Shown: positions 51,380 to 59,732 of the stretch, in pieces
Layout: every line of letters begins with the position of its first letter
How positions within the stretch are numbered: position 1 is the stretch's first letter
Assembly (NCBI GenBank): GCA_964401685.1
Contig: CAYNZH010000010.1
Coordinates: forward strand, 1 to 63,820
DNA: 63,820 nt
Direction: 5' to 3'
DNA from: DASRQK01 sp964401685
GTDB taxonomy: Bacteria; Bacteroidota; Bacteroidia; Sphingobacteriales; Sphingobacteriaceae
Notes under the pieces: model-generated
The model's input: the letters and a program-made list of their open reading frames with translations, nothing else
Told to the model about the DNA's origin: nothing
The model's database searches: none
Program-made: the position numbers and the translations under genes

Positions 51380-52245
51380 GATTCTTTTAATACCGATTTT
51401 AACAAGTACTGGCCGTAACCACTCTTGGTCAATGGTTCTGCAATTGCTCTCAGCTGATTTGCGTCGATGTAGCCCATTCTAAATGCAACTTCCTCGATAC
51501 AGCCGATTTTCAGTCCCTGCCTTTCCTCAATTACCTGCACAAATTGTCCGGCTTGCATCAACGAAGCAAAGGTTCCTGTGTCCAACCAAGCGGTTCCACG
51601 GCTAAAAACACCAACTTTCAGCTGATTCTGTCGCAAATATACATTGTTTATGTCCGTTATTTCAAATTCCCCACGGGCAGAAGGCTTTATACTTTTGGCA
51701 ATGTCTACCACTTGATTGTCATAAAAGTACAACCCCGGTACCGCATAGTCTGATCGTGGTTTTGCCGGTTTCTCCTCAATGGAGAGCACTCGATTTTGAG
51801 CGTCAAACTCGACAACCCCATAGCGTTCGGGGTCAGCAACTTGATAAGCAAATACCAAACCGCCCACTGGCGACCGGCACTCCTGAAGCAACCTTGAGAG
51901 GCCGTCTCCGTAGAAGATATTGTCACCCAAAATGAGGCTAACCGCATCCCCACCAATGAAATCCTCGCCTATGGTAAAGGCCTGTGCCAATCCTCGGGGC
52001 TCTGGCTGTACCGCGTACTGGAAGGAACATCCCAGCCGCTTGCCGTCCCCCAAAAGTTTTTGGAAATGTGGAAGGTCATGAGGGGTAGAAATCACTAAAA
52101 TCTCCCTTATTCCAGAAAGCATCAAAGTGGACAGGGGATAATAAATCATCGGTTTGTCGTACACAGGCATTAACTGCTTGCTGATTGCCAGAGTCAATGG
52201 ATGTAGTCGTGTGCCGGAACCTCCGGCAAGAATTATACCTTTCAA
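51376..52245 (-). CDS. rfbA: Glucose-1-phosphate thymidylyltransferase
   Basis: 289 residues. It makes dTDP-glucose, first step to dTDP-rhamnose and other deoxysugars. It starts MKGIILAGGSGTRLHPLTLAI, the nucleotide-binding signature, with SKQLMPVYDKPMIYYPLS and LGDNIFYGDGLS. The length matches RfbA/RmlA. rfbB, rfbC and rfbD are not present. It is coupled to gmd, so the two activated-sugar routes are co-expressed. Confidence 0.96.
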   Translation of the reverse strand: MKGIILAGGSGTRLHPLTLAISKQLMPVYDKPMIYYPLSTLMLSGIREILVISTPHDLPHFQKLLGDGKRLGCSFQYAVQPEPRGLAQAFTIGEDFIGGDAVSLILGDNIFYGDGLSRLLQECRSPVGGLVFAYQVADPERYGVVEFDAQNRVLSIEEKPAKPRSDYAVPGLYFYDNQVVDIAKSIKPSARGEFEITDINNVYLRQNQLKVGVFSRGTAWLDTGTFASLMQAGQFVQVIEERQGLKIGCIEEVAFRMGYIDANQLRAIAEPLTKSGYGQYLLKSVLKES

Positions 52246-52256
52246 AAACTTATTTT

Positions 52257-52799
52257 TTAGCGAATAAATTTAAAAATCAGATATCCGGTGGAATTTCCTA
52301 ACTCGATAGGCATCCGCATTTGCATGGAATTTTCATCCGCATAGCTTAGTTCCATTCTGTATCCTGCCAGTACATTTTTCGCGCGGTCCCCGGGATAGAT
52401 TTTCTTGAATTGAAAATGTGCAGAATTGCCCGCGCCTCTTTCTGTATAAATAGACCATTGTATGTTTCGCACGGCCCCGGGTGCACATAAGATTCCTTCT
52501 GATTCAAAGGTGATTTGCCCTCGGCCATTAGAAGGAAGGTGCCACACACTGCCGATAAAGCACTCGGGAGGAGCCTCTTCGAAGAGGGTTTTGACCACAT
52601 AATCAGATGGAAAGTTCTGTTTTTCTACAGCGTTCAGTACCCACATTCCCTTAACTCCGTTTTTCCAGGCTGCTTTGGAAGGCGAAGTATCAATACCCTC
52701 GCGTGACGCGCCGCAGGCTGACAGGAGCAGGATAACCAACCCCAATACTGCCGATCTGCCCGCCCATTTTTTAAAAATCAAACAATTATTCATTTCCAT
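52257..52799 (-). CDS. Lipocalin-like lipoprotein
   Basis: 180 residues from the ATG at 52799 (MEMNNCLIF) or two codons later. The longer frame from 52871 runs into the divergent gene and is not supported. It has a signal sequence with lipobox LLSAC. The mature part (KGMWVLNAVEKQNFP... CFIGSVWHLPSNGRGQITF... AHFQFKKI) has the strand pattern of small Bacteroidota lipocalin-like domains. It is the first gene of a leftward group with rfbA, 11 bp away. TATCTTTA on its strand is near the -7 consensus. Confidence 0.75.
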   Translation of the reverse strand: MEMNNCLIFKKWAGRSAVLGLVILLLSACGASREGIDTSPSKAAWKNGVKGMWVLNAVEKQNFPSDYVVKTLFEEAPPECFIGSVWHLPSNGRGQITFESEGILCAPGAVRNIQWSIYTERGAGNSAHFQFKKIYPGDRAKNVLAGYRMELSYADENSMQMRMPIELGNSTGYLIFKFIR

Positions 52800-52842
52800 C
52801 CCTGATTTTTGATAGTTTTGTAGTGTAAAGATAAATAAATAT

Positions 52843-53181
52843 ATGATTAAACCACCCAAAAACCATACCATCAGTCAAATGGTGGCAAAACTTACGACCA
52901 GACTGTTTGTTTTGCTGCTGTTGTTGTCGGTTGTTCCGTTTTTGGCTGAGGAGAGTTATGTGAGAAATCTCAATGACACTTATTTGTACGTGATCAACAA
53001 ATGGGTACTGCTATTTCCTCTGCTTCTGTTTTTTGGATTTTTAACATTACTGGTGCTGGTGCTGAAATTTCGATATGCGAAGACCGATTTGAATTGGATG
53101 TTAAGTTTAAATGCTACACTTCTAGTCCTTTATTTGGTTTTATTGTATATTAGGATTTTTCCTTTGATATTTATCACTTAG
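52843..53181 (+). CDS. Small integral membrane protein, unknown
   Basis: 112 residues with three hydrophobic helices (about 22-40, 51-71, 84-110). There is a lone polar loop between helices 1 and 2 and a basic patch KFRYAKTDLN between 2 and 3. No family is recognised. TAGTTTTG at 52813-52820 matches the -7 consensus and would start transcription about 17 bases before the ATG; no clear -33 was seen. It is followed 18 bp later by the GerMN-like gene. Confidence 0.65.
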   Translation: MIKPPKNHTISQMVAKLTTRLFVLLLLLSVVPFLAEESYVRNLNDTYLYVINKWVLLFPLLLFFGFLTLLVLVLKFRYAKTDLNWMLSLNATLLVLYLVLLYIRIFPLIFIT

Positions 53182-53199
53182 AATTTTTTTAGGCGAATT

Positions 53200-53709
53200 A
53201 TGAGAAAATACATATTTAATAGTCTGTTGCTTAGTGCATCGTTTTTGATTGTCTCTTCATGTACCCGAGACAACCGCTCGGAAAACCGTGAGTCCGTTCC
53301 ATCAGAATATTCTGAAGAACTCCGCGAGGAAGAACCATCGTTCAACTTGCCTTATACGACTGGTCTGGATGAAAACGGTGAAATCATTGCAGTAGAGAAC
53401 CCGGAATTTGATCCGGCGAATACCGAGGTAGACTATTTATTGGGGTCTATTGAGCGGATTTATCCGGAAATTAATCTGGAAGTACAGGAAATCTCGCGTG
53501 ATACACTCTTTTTGCGTATCCCCGATGCTAGTTTTCTGACCCAGCGTATGGGTTCAATGGGAGCGAGGAGCTATTTGATGGAAGTGACGTATGCACTCAC
53601 GACTTTACCGGATGTACAGGTGGTTCATTTTGATTTCACTGAAGGGGATCATGCCGGTCCGGGGTCTTATACGCGCCAGTCTTTCAACAGCCAGCTTATT
53701 TCTCCGTAA
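53200..53709 (+). CDS. GerMN-like lipoprotein
   Basis: 169 residues. Signal sequence with lipobox IVSSC (Cys about 22), an acidic linker to about residue 65, then a beta-alpha domain (about 75-165). LGSIERIYPEINLEVQEISRDTLFLRIPDASFLTQRMGSMGARSYLMEVTYALTTLP matches the GerMN pattern, including FLTQRMGSMGA. GerMN domains occur in cell-surface and spore proteins; here the role is unknown. Its last 14 bases overlap, on the other strand, the end of the alpha/beta-hydrolase gene. Confidence 0.75.
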   Translation: MRKYIFNSLLLSASFLIVSSCTRDNRSENRESVPSEYSEELREEEPSFNLPYTTGLDENGEIIAVENPEFDPANTEVDYLLGSIERIYPEINLEVQEISRDTLFLRIPDASFLTQRMGSMGARSYLMEVTYALTTLPDVQVVHFDFTEGDHAGPGSYTRQSFNSQLISP

Positions 53710-55126
53710 TTTTCCTGATCCAGTCCCCTATATCTTTAAGCACTTCCGGCGATATTGTTTCGCTTATTTGGGCATATTCGTCAACCGCTCCTGTCTTTGC
53801 GGTTTGAAGCAGGTGATTTTTATCGTCATAAAAGATAGTCGTCACGCTCGTTCCTGCATTTCCGAGGACACTTTCGATGGCTTTTAGATTGTCTGGTGCG
53901 ACTTGAATGTCAAGCTGCCCGTTGATCGCCAAAACGGGACACTTTATCCCTTGGAGGTATTCCGCGGGTTGAAACCGGATAAAATACGTAAACCAGGGGG
54001 AGGTCAGTTGCGCAGCGCTTGACCGTGCCGCGACAGAGGCATTTGCGGGAGTCAATCCCGCCTTTACAAATTTAGTCTCGTACATCCGAACAATGCTGTC
54101 ACGCAGGGGCGCGTCGTCGATTCCCTCATTTTTCAGTACCGCATATACCTGTTCTACAAATTTCAATTCGCTTTCAATGACCGCTGGGTCTAGCCCCTGG
54201 CTTTCCATTACCTGTTTGTTTTGTACATACATCAGACGGTCTATCGCCATTCCCGGTGCAGCCATCATGACAACAAAGGCCACTCGATCATCATCGTGAG
54301 CTGCAATCTGGGCGATTAGCCCCCCTTCACTATGCCCCACAATACCGATACGCTTTTTATCAATAGCGGGTTCTTGTCGTAAAAACTCAAAGGCTCCAAG
54401 TACATCATCTGCGAAATCCCGGCTGGTCGCGCCGTCGTGAACGCCTTCAGACTCTCCGACACCCCTGTCATCGTAACGAAGAACCGCAATTCCCTGTCGT
54501 GTCAAGTAGTCGGACAGGATGAGAAAGGGCTGGTGCCCGAAGACCTCGCTATTGCGATTTTGAGGCCCGCTTCCGGTCACCAGAATTGCTGCGGGAAAGG
54601 GCCCATCTCCTTCAGGAAGGGTCAGCGTACCCGCCAAGCTTATTCCTAGGTCAGGATTTTCAAAGCGCACCTCTTTTGATCGGTATGGCAACGGAAACTC
54701 AGGAACCTGAGGGCGCTCAGAGCTCTTTGGTTTCTCCTGAATTTGTAATTCGCTCATTCGCTCCAAAATCAAGTCAAGTGAAGCGCCACCCTGCATAAAT
54801 TTCCCTACAATTTGCTGCTGTGCATTCAGAACCCCCTTGAAACTCATTCCGGCCGCGGCGATACGCAACGACAGGGTGTCATTCGTAAACGATATTTCAC
54901 TTACAGGGATTCCAAATGCCTTCTGATCTGGACTGTCCATTGTCGCGGAAAAAACATCACCGTCCCTCTTGATGTGAACGACCACCTTCAGGGTTTGTGC
55001 CCCTACGGCAAGATCACCGTGCCAGCTTCCCACCGGGTTTCGATCCTGCGCGTACAATTCATGCGCGGACGAGGATGCAAGTCCAAAAAACAAAACGTAT
55101 AAAAACAAAAATCCAACGTACTTCAT
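53696..55126 (-). CDS. Secreted alpha/beta hydrolase with N-terminal beta domain
   Basis: 476 residues. The signal peptide (about 1-26) ends HELYAQ. An N-terminal beta domain (about 28-135) resembles the DUF3887/lipocalin-like module of such hydrolases (VGSWHGDLAVGAQTLKVVVHI). The hydrolase domain (about 150-475) has the oxyanion region ILVTGSGPQNRN, the nucleophile elbow GHSEGGLIAQ, the acid in GQLDIQVAPDN and His in DKNHLLQ. It likely hydrolyses ester or peptide bonds in the periplasm. It is coupled by ATGA to the preceding gene at 55123. Confidence 0.9.
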   Translation of the reverse strand: MKYVGFLFLYVLFFGLASSSAHELYAQDRNPVGSWHGDLAVGAQTLKVVVHIKRDGDVFSATMDSPDQKAFGIPVSEISFTNDTLSLRIAAAGMSFKGVLNAQQQIVGKFMQGGASLDLILERMSELQIQEKPKSSERPQVPEFPLPYRSKEVRFENPDLGISLAGTLTLPEGDGPFPAAILVTGSGPQNRNSEVFGHQPFLILSDYLTRQGIAVLRYDDRGVGESEGVHDGATSRDFADDVLGAFEFLRQEPAIDKKRIGIVGHSEGGLIAQIAAHDDDRVAFVVMMAAPGMAIDRLMYVQNKQVMESQGLDPAVIESELKFVEQVYAVLKNEGIDDAPLRDSIVRMYETKFVKAGLTPANASVAARSSAAQLTSPWFTYFIRFQPAEYLQGIKCPVLAINGQLDIQVAPDNLKAIESVLGNAGTSVTTIFYDDKNHLLQTAKTGAVDEYAQISETISPEVLKDIGDWIRKITEK

Positions 55127-55680
55127 GGGCGTTTCCGTTTAGCGTTCCAAATTAGTTTATCTTTTATTTCGGGAATACTTTTTAAAACTGCGCCGAGTTC
55201 CTTAGGGTTTTGCGTGCCAAGTAACAAGCGGTCGCCATTCGCTAAAACTAGCTGAAGGCCCTGATTTCCTGAGATATTCAGCGCGTAATCCCCACCGAGA
55301 CCGCGAATCCCCCAGCCACCGTATTCCTGCAGCGGTTGGTACGCCCTCATCTCCATCGACCTGATCTGTTCCCATTTCCTGAATTTCCCTTTTAACGGAA
55401 AAAAACGGCTGTATAAGCCATTGCTATAAACGCTGACTTCCAGTCTCGATAGCCACATCAGACCGACGACGCTAAGGAGTACTATAAAAATAATCCAGGT
55501 ACTGCTGTCCATAAACGAATTTTCCACCGTTGGATTTTCAATGATTTGAAAATATTTGTAAAACAGGCTCGCAATGTAAAGGGTTAGAATTCCAAACAAC
55601 ACGACCCACACCCACCACTGGCGAAAGTACTGGGTTTCATTGTACAATAACTTTCCTCTGAGGTTGTCGAATGCTTCCAT
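55123..55680 (-). CDS. Membrane protein with PH-like domain
   Basis: 185 residues from the ATG at 55680; an in-frame GTG one codon upstream is also possible. Two helices (about 22-46, WWVWVVLFGILTLYIASLFYKYF, and 63-80) precede a cytoplasmic or periplasmic beta domain with YSRFFPLKGKFRKWEQIRSMEM, resembling bacterial PH domains. The function is unknown. It overlaps the hydrolase start (ATGA), so the two are co-translated. Confidence 0.65.
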   Translation of the reverse strand: MEAFDNLRGKLLYNETQYFRQWWVWVVLFGILTLYIASLFYKYFQIIENPTVENSFMDSSTWIIFIVLLSVVGLMWLSRLEVSVYSNGLYSRFFPLKGKFRKWEQIRSMEMRAYQPLQEYGGWGIRGLGGDYALNISGNQGLQLVLANGDRLLLGTQNPKELGAVLKSIPEIKDKLIWNAKRKRP

Positions 55681-55684
55681 CACA

Positions 55685-55713
55685 CAAATATAAAAAAATG
55701 ATTACTATCTTTG
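55685..55713. promoter_or_regulatory. Overlapping divergent -7 elements between the PH-like gene and plsC
   Basis: In the 47 bp between the two starts, TATCTTTG (55706-55713, plus) and TATATTTG (55685-55692, minus) both match TAnnTTTG exactly. Their leaders to the start codons would be only about 5-15 bases. Neither has a clear -33 TTTG at the usual distance. Confidence 0.4.
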
Positions 55714-55730
55714 CCATTTAATTCACATTC

Positions 55731-56486
55731 ATGAGGAAGATTTTTGGATTTATTCTTACGCCGGTCTTTATACTGGTGTTTGGGCTGTTATTACTGATCT
55801 TTCACCCTATACAGTGGATCTGCCTCAACTTTTTTGGTTATTCAGCGCATAAGAATTCTGTAGATGTTCTCAATTGGTTTCTTATGAAATCCTATCTGAT
55901 CCTCGGTAATACTGTCCAGTTTATCAACCAGCAAACTTTTCCCCAGGGTCGTCCGATCATCTTCGTCTCCAACCATCAAAGTATGTTTGATATTCCTCCG
56001 TTGATTTTTTACCTGCGCAAACATCACGGTAAATTTATTTCCAAGATCGAGTTGGCATCGGGTATACCGAGTATTTCCTACAATCTCAAGCACGGCGGCG
56101 GGGCGAATATCGACCGAAGGGATTCCAAGCAATCGATAGCCGAAATCCTGAAATTGGCCGAAAGAATCCGGGTCAACCGCTGGTCGGTGATTATCTTTCC
56201 CGAAGGTACCCGTTCCAAAAATGGAAAAATGAAGGCCTTCAACATCGGAGGAATAGCGACCATGTATAAAAAGAATCCTGACGCGCTCATCGTCCCCATT
56301 GCGATCAATAATTCTTGGCGGATGATGCAATTCGGTTTTTATCCACTGAATACGTTTCTTTCCTTAAAATGGGAAGTGCTTAGCCCTATTGAGCCGTCCG
56401 GCAAATCCATTGAAGAAGTAGTGAGGGAAGCAGAGTCCAGAATACGGGAGAGGGTTGTTGGTTTTAAAACCTCGGGAAATAAATAA
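55731..56486 (+). CDS. plsC: 1-acyl-sn-glycerol-3-phosphate acyltransferase
   Basis: 251 residues. It makes phosphatidic acid in the inner membrane. An N-terminal helix (about 4-26) is followed by the acyltransferase motifs SNHQSMFDIP (HX4D), IDRRDSKQS, FPEGTRSKNGKMKAFNIGG and LIVPIAINNS. All catalytic motifs are intact. This is a separate, ordinary-length PlsC, unlike the acyltransferase domain in the exporter fusion at 33231. A 9-bp hairpin terminator follows at 56485. Confidence 0.93.
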   Translation: MRKIFGFILTPVFILVFGLLLLIFHPIQWICLNFFGYSAHKNSVDVLNWFLMKSYLILGNTVQFINQQTFPQGRPIIFVSNHQSMFDIPPLIFYLRKHHGKFISKIELASGIPSISYNLKHGGGANIDRRDSKQSIAEILKLAERIRVNRWSVIIFPEGTRSKNGKMKAFNIGGIATMYKKNPDALIVPIAINNSWRMMQFGFYPLNTFLSLKWEVLSPIEPSGKSIEEVVREAESRIRERVVGFKTSGNK

Positions 56487-56507
56487 AGGGTGCCCGAAGC
56501 ACCCTTT
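56485..56507 (+). terminator. Hairpin terminator after plsC
   Basis: AAAGGGTGC, loop CCGAA, GCACCCTTT: a 9-bp perfect stem overlapping the last bases of the gene. The T run is short (TTT). Being symmetrical, it may also serve leftward transcripts. The 243 bp beyond it to the S9 peptidase gene are AT-rich, with no gene seen. Confidence 0.6.
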
Positions 56508-56750
56508 AGATTAAACAAAATAGGTTTATATTTGGTTAGTAAAAAACCTGACCAATTTAAGGATTTGGTAATCCATCACATTTAAGCGTATACAATCGAG
56601 TAGTAAACAATTCCTTTGAGGAACCAAAAACCATCTTCCCCTTAACAGCAACAAACGTATGAATATAAATTATTAATCCAAAAAGTTTGTGAAAAATAAG
56701 TAAGTGTTCACTCACCTTGCAATTTGCTTTTTGCGCGTTTGTTACCGGAT

Positions 56751-59564
56751 TCAGAAGGATCGGGTTTCCAAGTGCTTCTGCATATCGAGCAAGTCAATGC
56801 CTTTTTCCCACCAATCAGGAGCAGGTTTGCCTTTTAGGTAATGGTCCATAAACTCCAACATCCGTACGGCATAATCTTTCCGGTTTGCTTCCTTGACAAT
56901 ACCATGATTTTCCCCTTTGTAGGTTATCATGCTTACTGGTTTGCCCAACCTTCTGAGACCATTATAGTACTCTATCCCTTGCGTATAATCCACAGCACCG
57001 TCCTTATCGTTGTGTAACAGGAGCAATGGCGTCTCTACATTTTTGATGTAATAAATCGGGGAGTTACGTTTATAAGCATCCCAATTGTCCCAATAACCGC
57101 TTGTAAACCTCCCCTGGCTTGACTCAAATATGGATTGATTGGTGGAGCCGCTGTTCCAATAAATCAGACTGTACATGCTGATCATATTCGTCAAGGGTGC
57201 ACCTGCCGCTGCTGCCTTAAAGATATTGGTCTGAGTGATAAGGAACGAAGTCTGATAGCCTCCCCAAGAGTGACCATGGATAGCAATGTTATCCCGATCC
57301 ACTACGCCAGTTGCAATCGCCGCTTCGACCGCTGGCACCACACAGGCTACCGCAGAATTTCCGGGTTCATTCATCATATACTTGATGTCCGGCATCAGAA
57401 CGGCGTAGCCCTGGCTTGTATAGACGGCCCGGTTGAAGCCGCCTCCAGGGTAAGAAGGGTTGGCATATCCGTTTTTATCCTGGGTTAAGCGTTCATAAAT
57501 GTATGTAATCGTTGGGTATTTGCGTCCTGGCTCATAATTTGCCGGAAGGTATAGCGTCGCCTGCAAGGTGTCGCCATGAGCGCTCACAAACTCTATTAAT
57601 TCCACACCCGTGGACCAAGCATATTTCTCCTGATCGGGCGTATTCTTTGTCATTTGAATGCCTTGATTGTGGTTTACATTGTGCGTAACCATCAATTCGG
57701 GCGCCGTCGTACTACTCTCTACAGAATAAACAAAGGTATTGCTGTTTTTCGCTTTCTGGAAGCCGCGATACACGTGATCTCCAGACATGATTATCCTCAT
57801 TTGGGATTTTCCGGGCTCCAAAACCAGAATTCCAGCTTCTTTGGTGGCGTCATTCAGAAAAGAGAAATATTGGTTTTTCTTCAAATCTATGCCCTCGTCG
57901 TCTGGGTAAATTCTGAAAGCTGCACCCGCACGGATGCGCTGAGGCTTAAAGCTTGGCGTCAATGCGTCGAATCGACGGCCGTCTGCGCTGATCTTCCACA
58001 AATCGTAACCATCTTGTATAAGCACATATTTACTGTCCGAAGTCCATCCCATGAAAGGAGTTGCGGGCATCTCAATATTATGATCGCTCTGAACGTTTAT
58101 AAACTGGGACGGTACATTTGCCGTCAACGCTGTTTCCCTTTGCGTGTCGAGATCCATCACATAATAATGTCCTTCCCGGTAATAGGCTAGCTGCTTGCCA
58201 TCAGGTGAAAAGGAAAGCGTTCGGGAGGCATTCTGATAATTGTTCTCCAGAATGCATGTTTTCTGTCCCGTTTTTAAATTTAGCAAATAAAGATCAACAT
58301 AGGTTTGACCGCTTAAATTATTGTCGACTTCGTAGGGCGTATAATCGTATCCAATCGCAAATAATTGCTTAGGACCCACCATCACGCTTCTCATCAGGCT
58401 GTCAGCAAGGGGCACAAACTTGTTGTCGCGTGCATTGTAGGCACTTAGGAAGCTGAAGTTCTTGTCCCGGCTTTCCTGTACTTGCTGGGCCGACTGCAAC
58501 CTCTTGTCTTGCCAGTTCCAGATGATTACATCAGGTTTTTCGATGTCTGCGGCCGGCTTGGCTGCTTTCTGAGTGCTATCCGTTTTCTTTTCTTCTTTCT
58601 TCTCCAGCCTGGAAATTCCATAGAAAAGAAGGTTTTGATCGTCTGACCAGTACACCGCTCCGTTTCCGCTCACGCCCGCATTTACCGGGAACATTTTGTC
58701 ATCCTGTCCATGGTATTCTACTTTTCTAACGCTTTTGCCACCAACGCCTGTGAATCCTAAGGCCGTAAAAAGATCACTTTTGAATCGCTCATCTTTTTTT
58801 CCTTTTAGGAGGGCAAGCGCATTTCCATCGTCATTCCAGCGCAGGCGACTATAATTTGCGCGGTCATTGTCCAAGGCAGTTACTACCCCCGTATTCATAT
58901 CCCTGACTAAAACTCCATTTCCATTTTTTTCGTTTGCATCGATAATGTAGGCCAGCAAATTGCCATCTTCATTAAATGAAAATTCACTAACGTTACCAAT
59001 GTTTAATGTCGTATTGTCTGCCAAATTATGTAGAATCAAGTCTGTGCCCTTCGCGGCCTCTGGGTTTCTCGGAGCGCCCGGCGCAGACTCAGGCGCTGAA
59101 ATACGAACAGCAATCCAGTTTCCATTTTTACCTGAAAATTCAAAGGACTGTATTTTGTCAAAAGTCACCTTCTGGGTATCGGCCAATGACACCACATGTA
59201 ACTTCGTATATAAAGGTTTACGATTTTTTCGGGCCGCCTTTGCGTCTTTGTCGTTGGCTGACTCGCGGTAGGCAAAATGACTTCCATTTTCAGAGAAAAC
59301 TGCAGAACTCGCACTCGCTCCAATCGGAAATTCGTATAAAAACGTATCACGGGTATGTTTAAGGGTCAACGTCAAGTCCCCTTCGGTCGGCCCCGAGACC
59401 GATGTCAGCCAATTCCCGTCGGGCGACAGGCTTGAGTTGCCTGTGCGAATATATTTCCAGCTCGAAACGTCCTTCCAGGTAAATGCTGGCTTCTCCTGAG
59501 CCATAAGTGATGTCGCCGTGGCCACAATCACAAAAAGCGTCACAATTGTGATTAACTTTCTCAT
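56751..59564 (-). CDS. Secreted S9-family serine peptidase
   Basis: 937 residues. The signal peptide (about 1-22) ends SLMAQ. A long beta-propeller-like N-terminal part (about 30-640) has WD-like repeats (LSPDGNWLTSVSGP, FSPDGKQLAYYREG). The prolyl-oligopeptidase domain (about 660-925) has nucleophile Ser in HGHSWGGYQTS, acid in HNDKDGAVDYTQG and His in KGENHGI. It cleaves peptides in the periplasm; the exact specificity is not readable. It is a single gene with its own predicted promoter at 59603-59632. Confidence 0.93.
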   Translation of the reverse strand: MRKLITIVTLFVIVATATSLMAQEKPAFTWKDVSSWKYIRTGNSSLSPDGNWLTSVSGPTEGDLTLTLKHTRDTFLYEFPIGASASSAVFSENGSHFAYRESANDKDAKAARKNRKPLYTKLHVVSLADTQKVTFDKIQSFEFSGKNGNWIAVRISAPESAPGAPRNPEAAKGTDLILHNLADNTTLNIGNVSEFSFNEDGNLLAYIIDANEKNGNGVLVRDMNTGVVTALDNDRANYSRLRWNDDGNALALLKGKKDERFKSDLFTALGFTGVGGKSVRKVEYHGQDDKMFPVNAGVSGNGAVYWSDDQNLLFYGISRLEKKEEKKTDSTQKAAKPAADIEKPDVIIWNWQDKRLQSAQQVQESRDKNFSFLSAYNARDNKFVPLADSLMRSVMVGPKQLFAIGYDYTPYEVDNNLSGQTYVDLYLLNLKTGQKTCILENNYQNASRTLSFSPDGKQLAYYREGHYYVMDLDTQRETALTANVPSQFINVQSDHNIEMPATPFMGWTSDSKYVLIQDGYDLWKISADGRRFDALTPSFKPQRIRAGAAFRIYPDDEGIDLKKNQYFSFLNDATKEAGILVLEPGKSQMRIIMSGDHVYRGFQKAKNSNTFVYSVESSTTAPELMVTHNVNHNQGIQMTKNTPDQEKYAWSTGVELIEFVSAHGDTLQATLYLPANYEPGRKYPTITYIYERLTQDKNGYANPSYPGGGFNRAVYTSQGYAVLMPDIKYMMNEPGNSAVACVVPAVEAAIATGVVDRDNIAIHGHSWGGYQTSFLITQTNIFKAAAAGAPLTNMISMYSLIYWNSGSTNQSIFESSQGRFTSGYWDNWDAYKRNSPIYYIKNVETPLLLLHNDKDGAVDYTQGIEYYNGLRRLGKPVSMITYKGENHGIVKEANRKDYAVRMLEFMDHYLKGKPAPDWWEKGIDLLDMQKHLETRSF

Positions 59565-59602
59565 AAATGCTTATAGATATTTAGATTTTCTAATTCAACC
59601 CT

Positions 59603-59632
59603 CTAAGGTATTTCTTTTTATTAATAAAGCAA
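59603..59632 (-). promoter_or_regulatory. Predicted promoter of the S9 peptidase gene
   Basis: On the minus strand TTG is followed after 19 bases by TACCTTAG, one mismatch from TAnnTTTG. The leader to the ATG would be about 30 bases. Confidence 0.4.
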
Positions 59633-59682
59633 TAGATTGTATCAGAAAAATTTCACTCTGGTCTGAGACGGCCGCTAATACC

Positions 59683-59712
59683 TTTGGAAGCTGGTATTTT
59701 ATTGTAAATTTG
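59683..59712 (+). promoter_or_regulatory. Predicted argH promoter
   Basis: TTTG (59683-59686), 18 bases, TAAATTTG (59705-59712): both elements match the Bacteroidota consensus exactly. The leader to the argH ATG would be about 15 bases. Confidence 0.6.
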
Positions 59713-59732
59713 CAGAAAAGCACGAGCATCAC

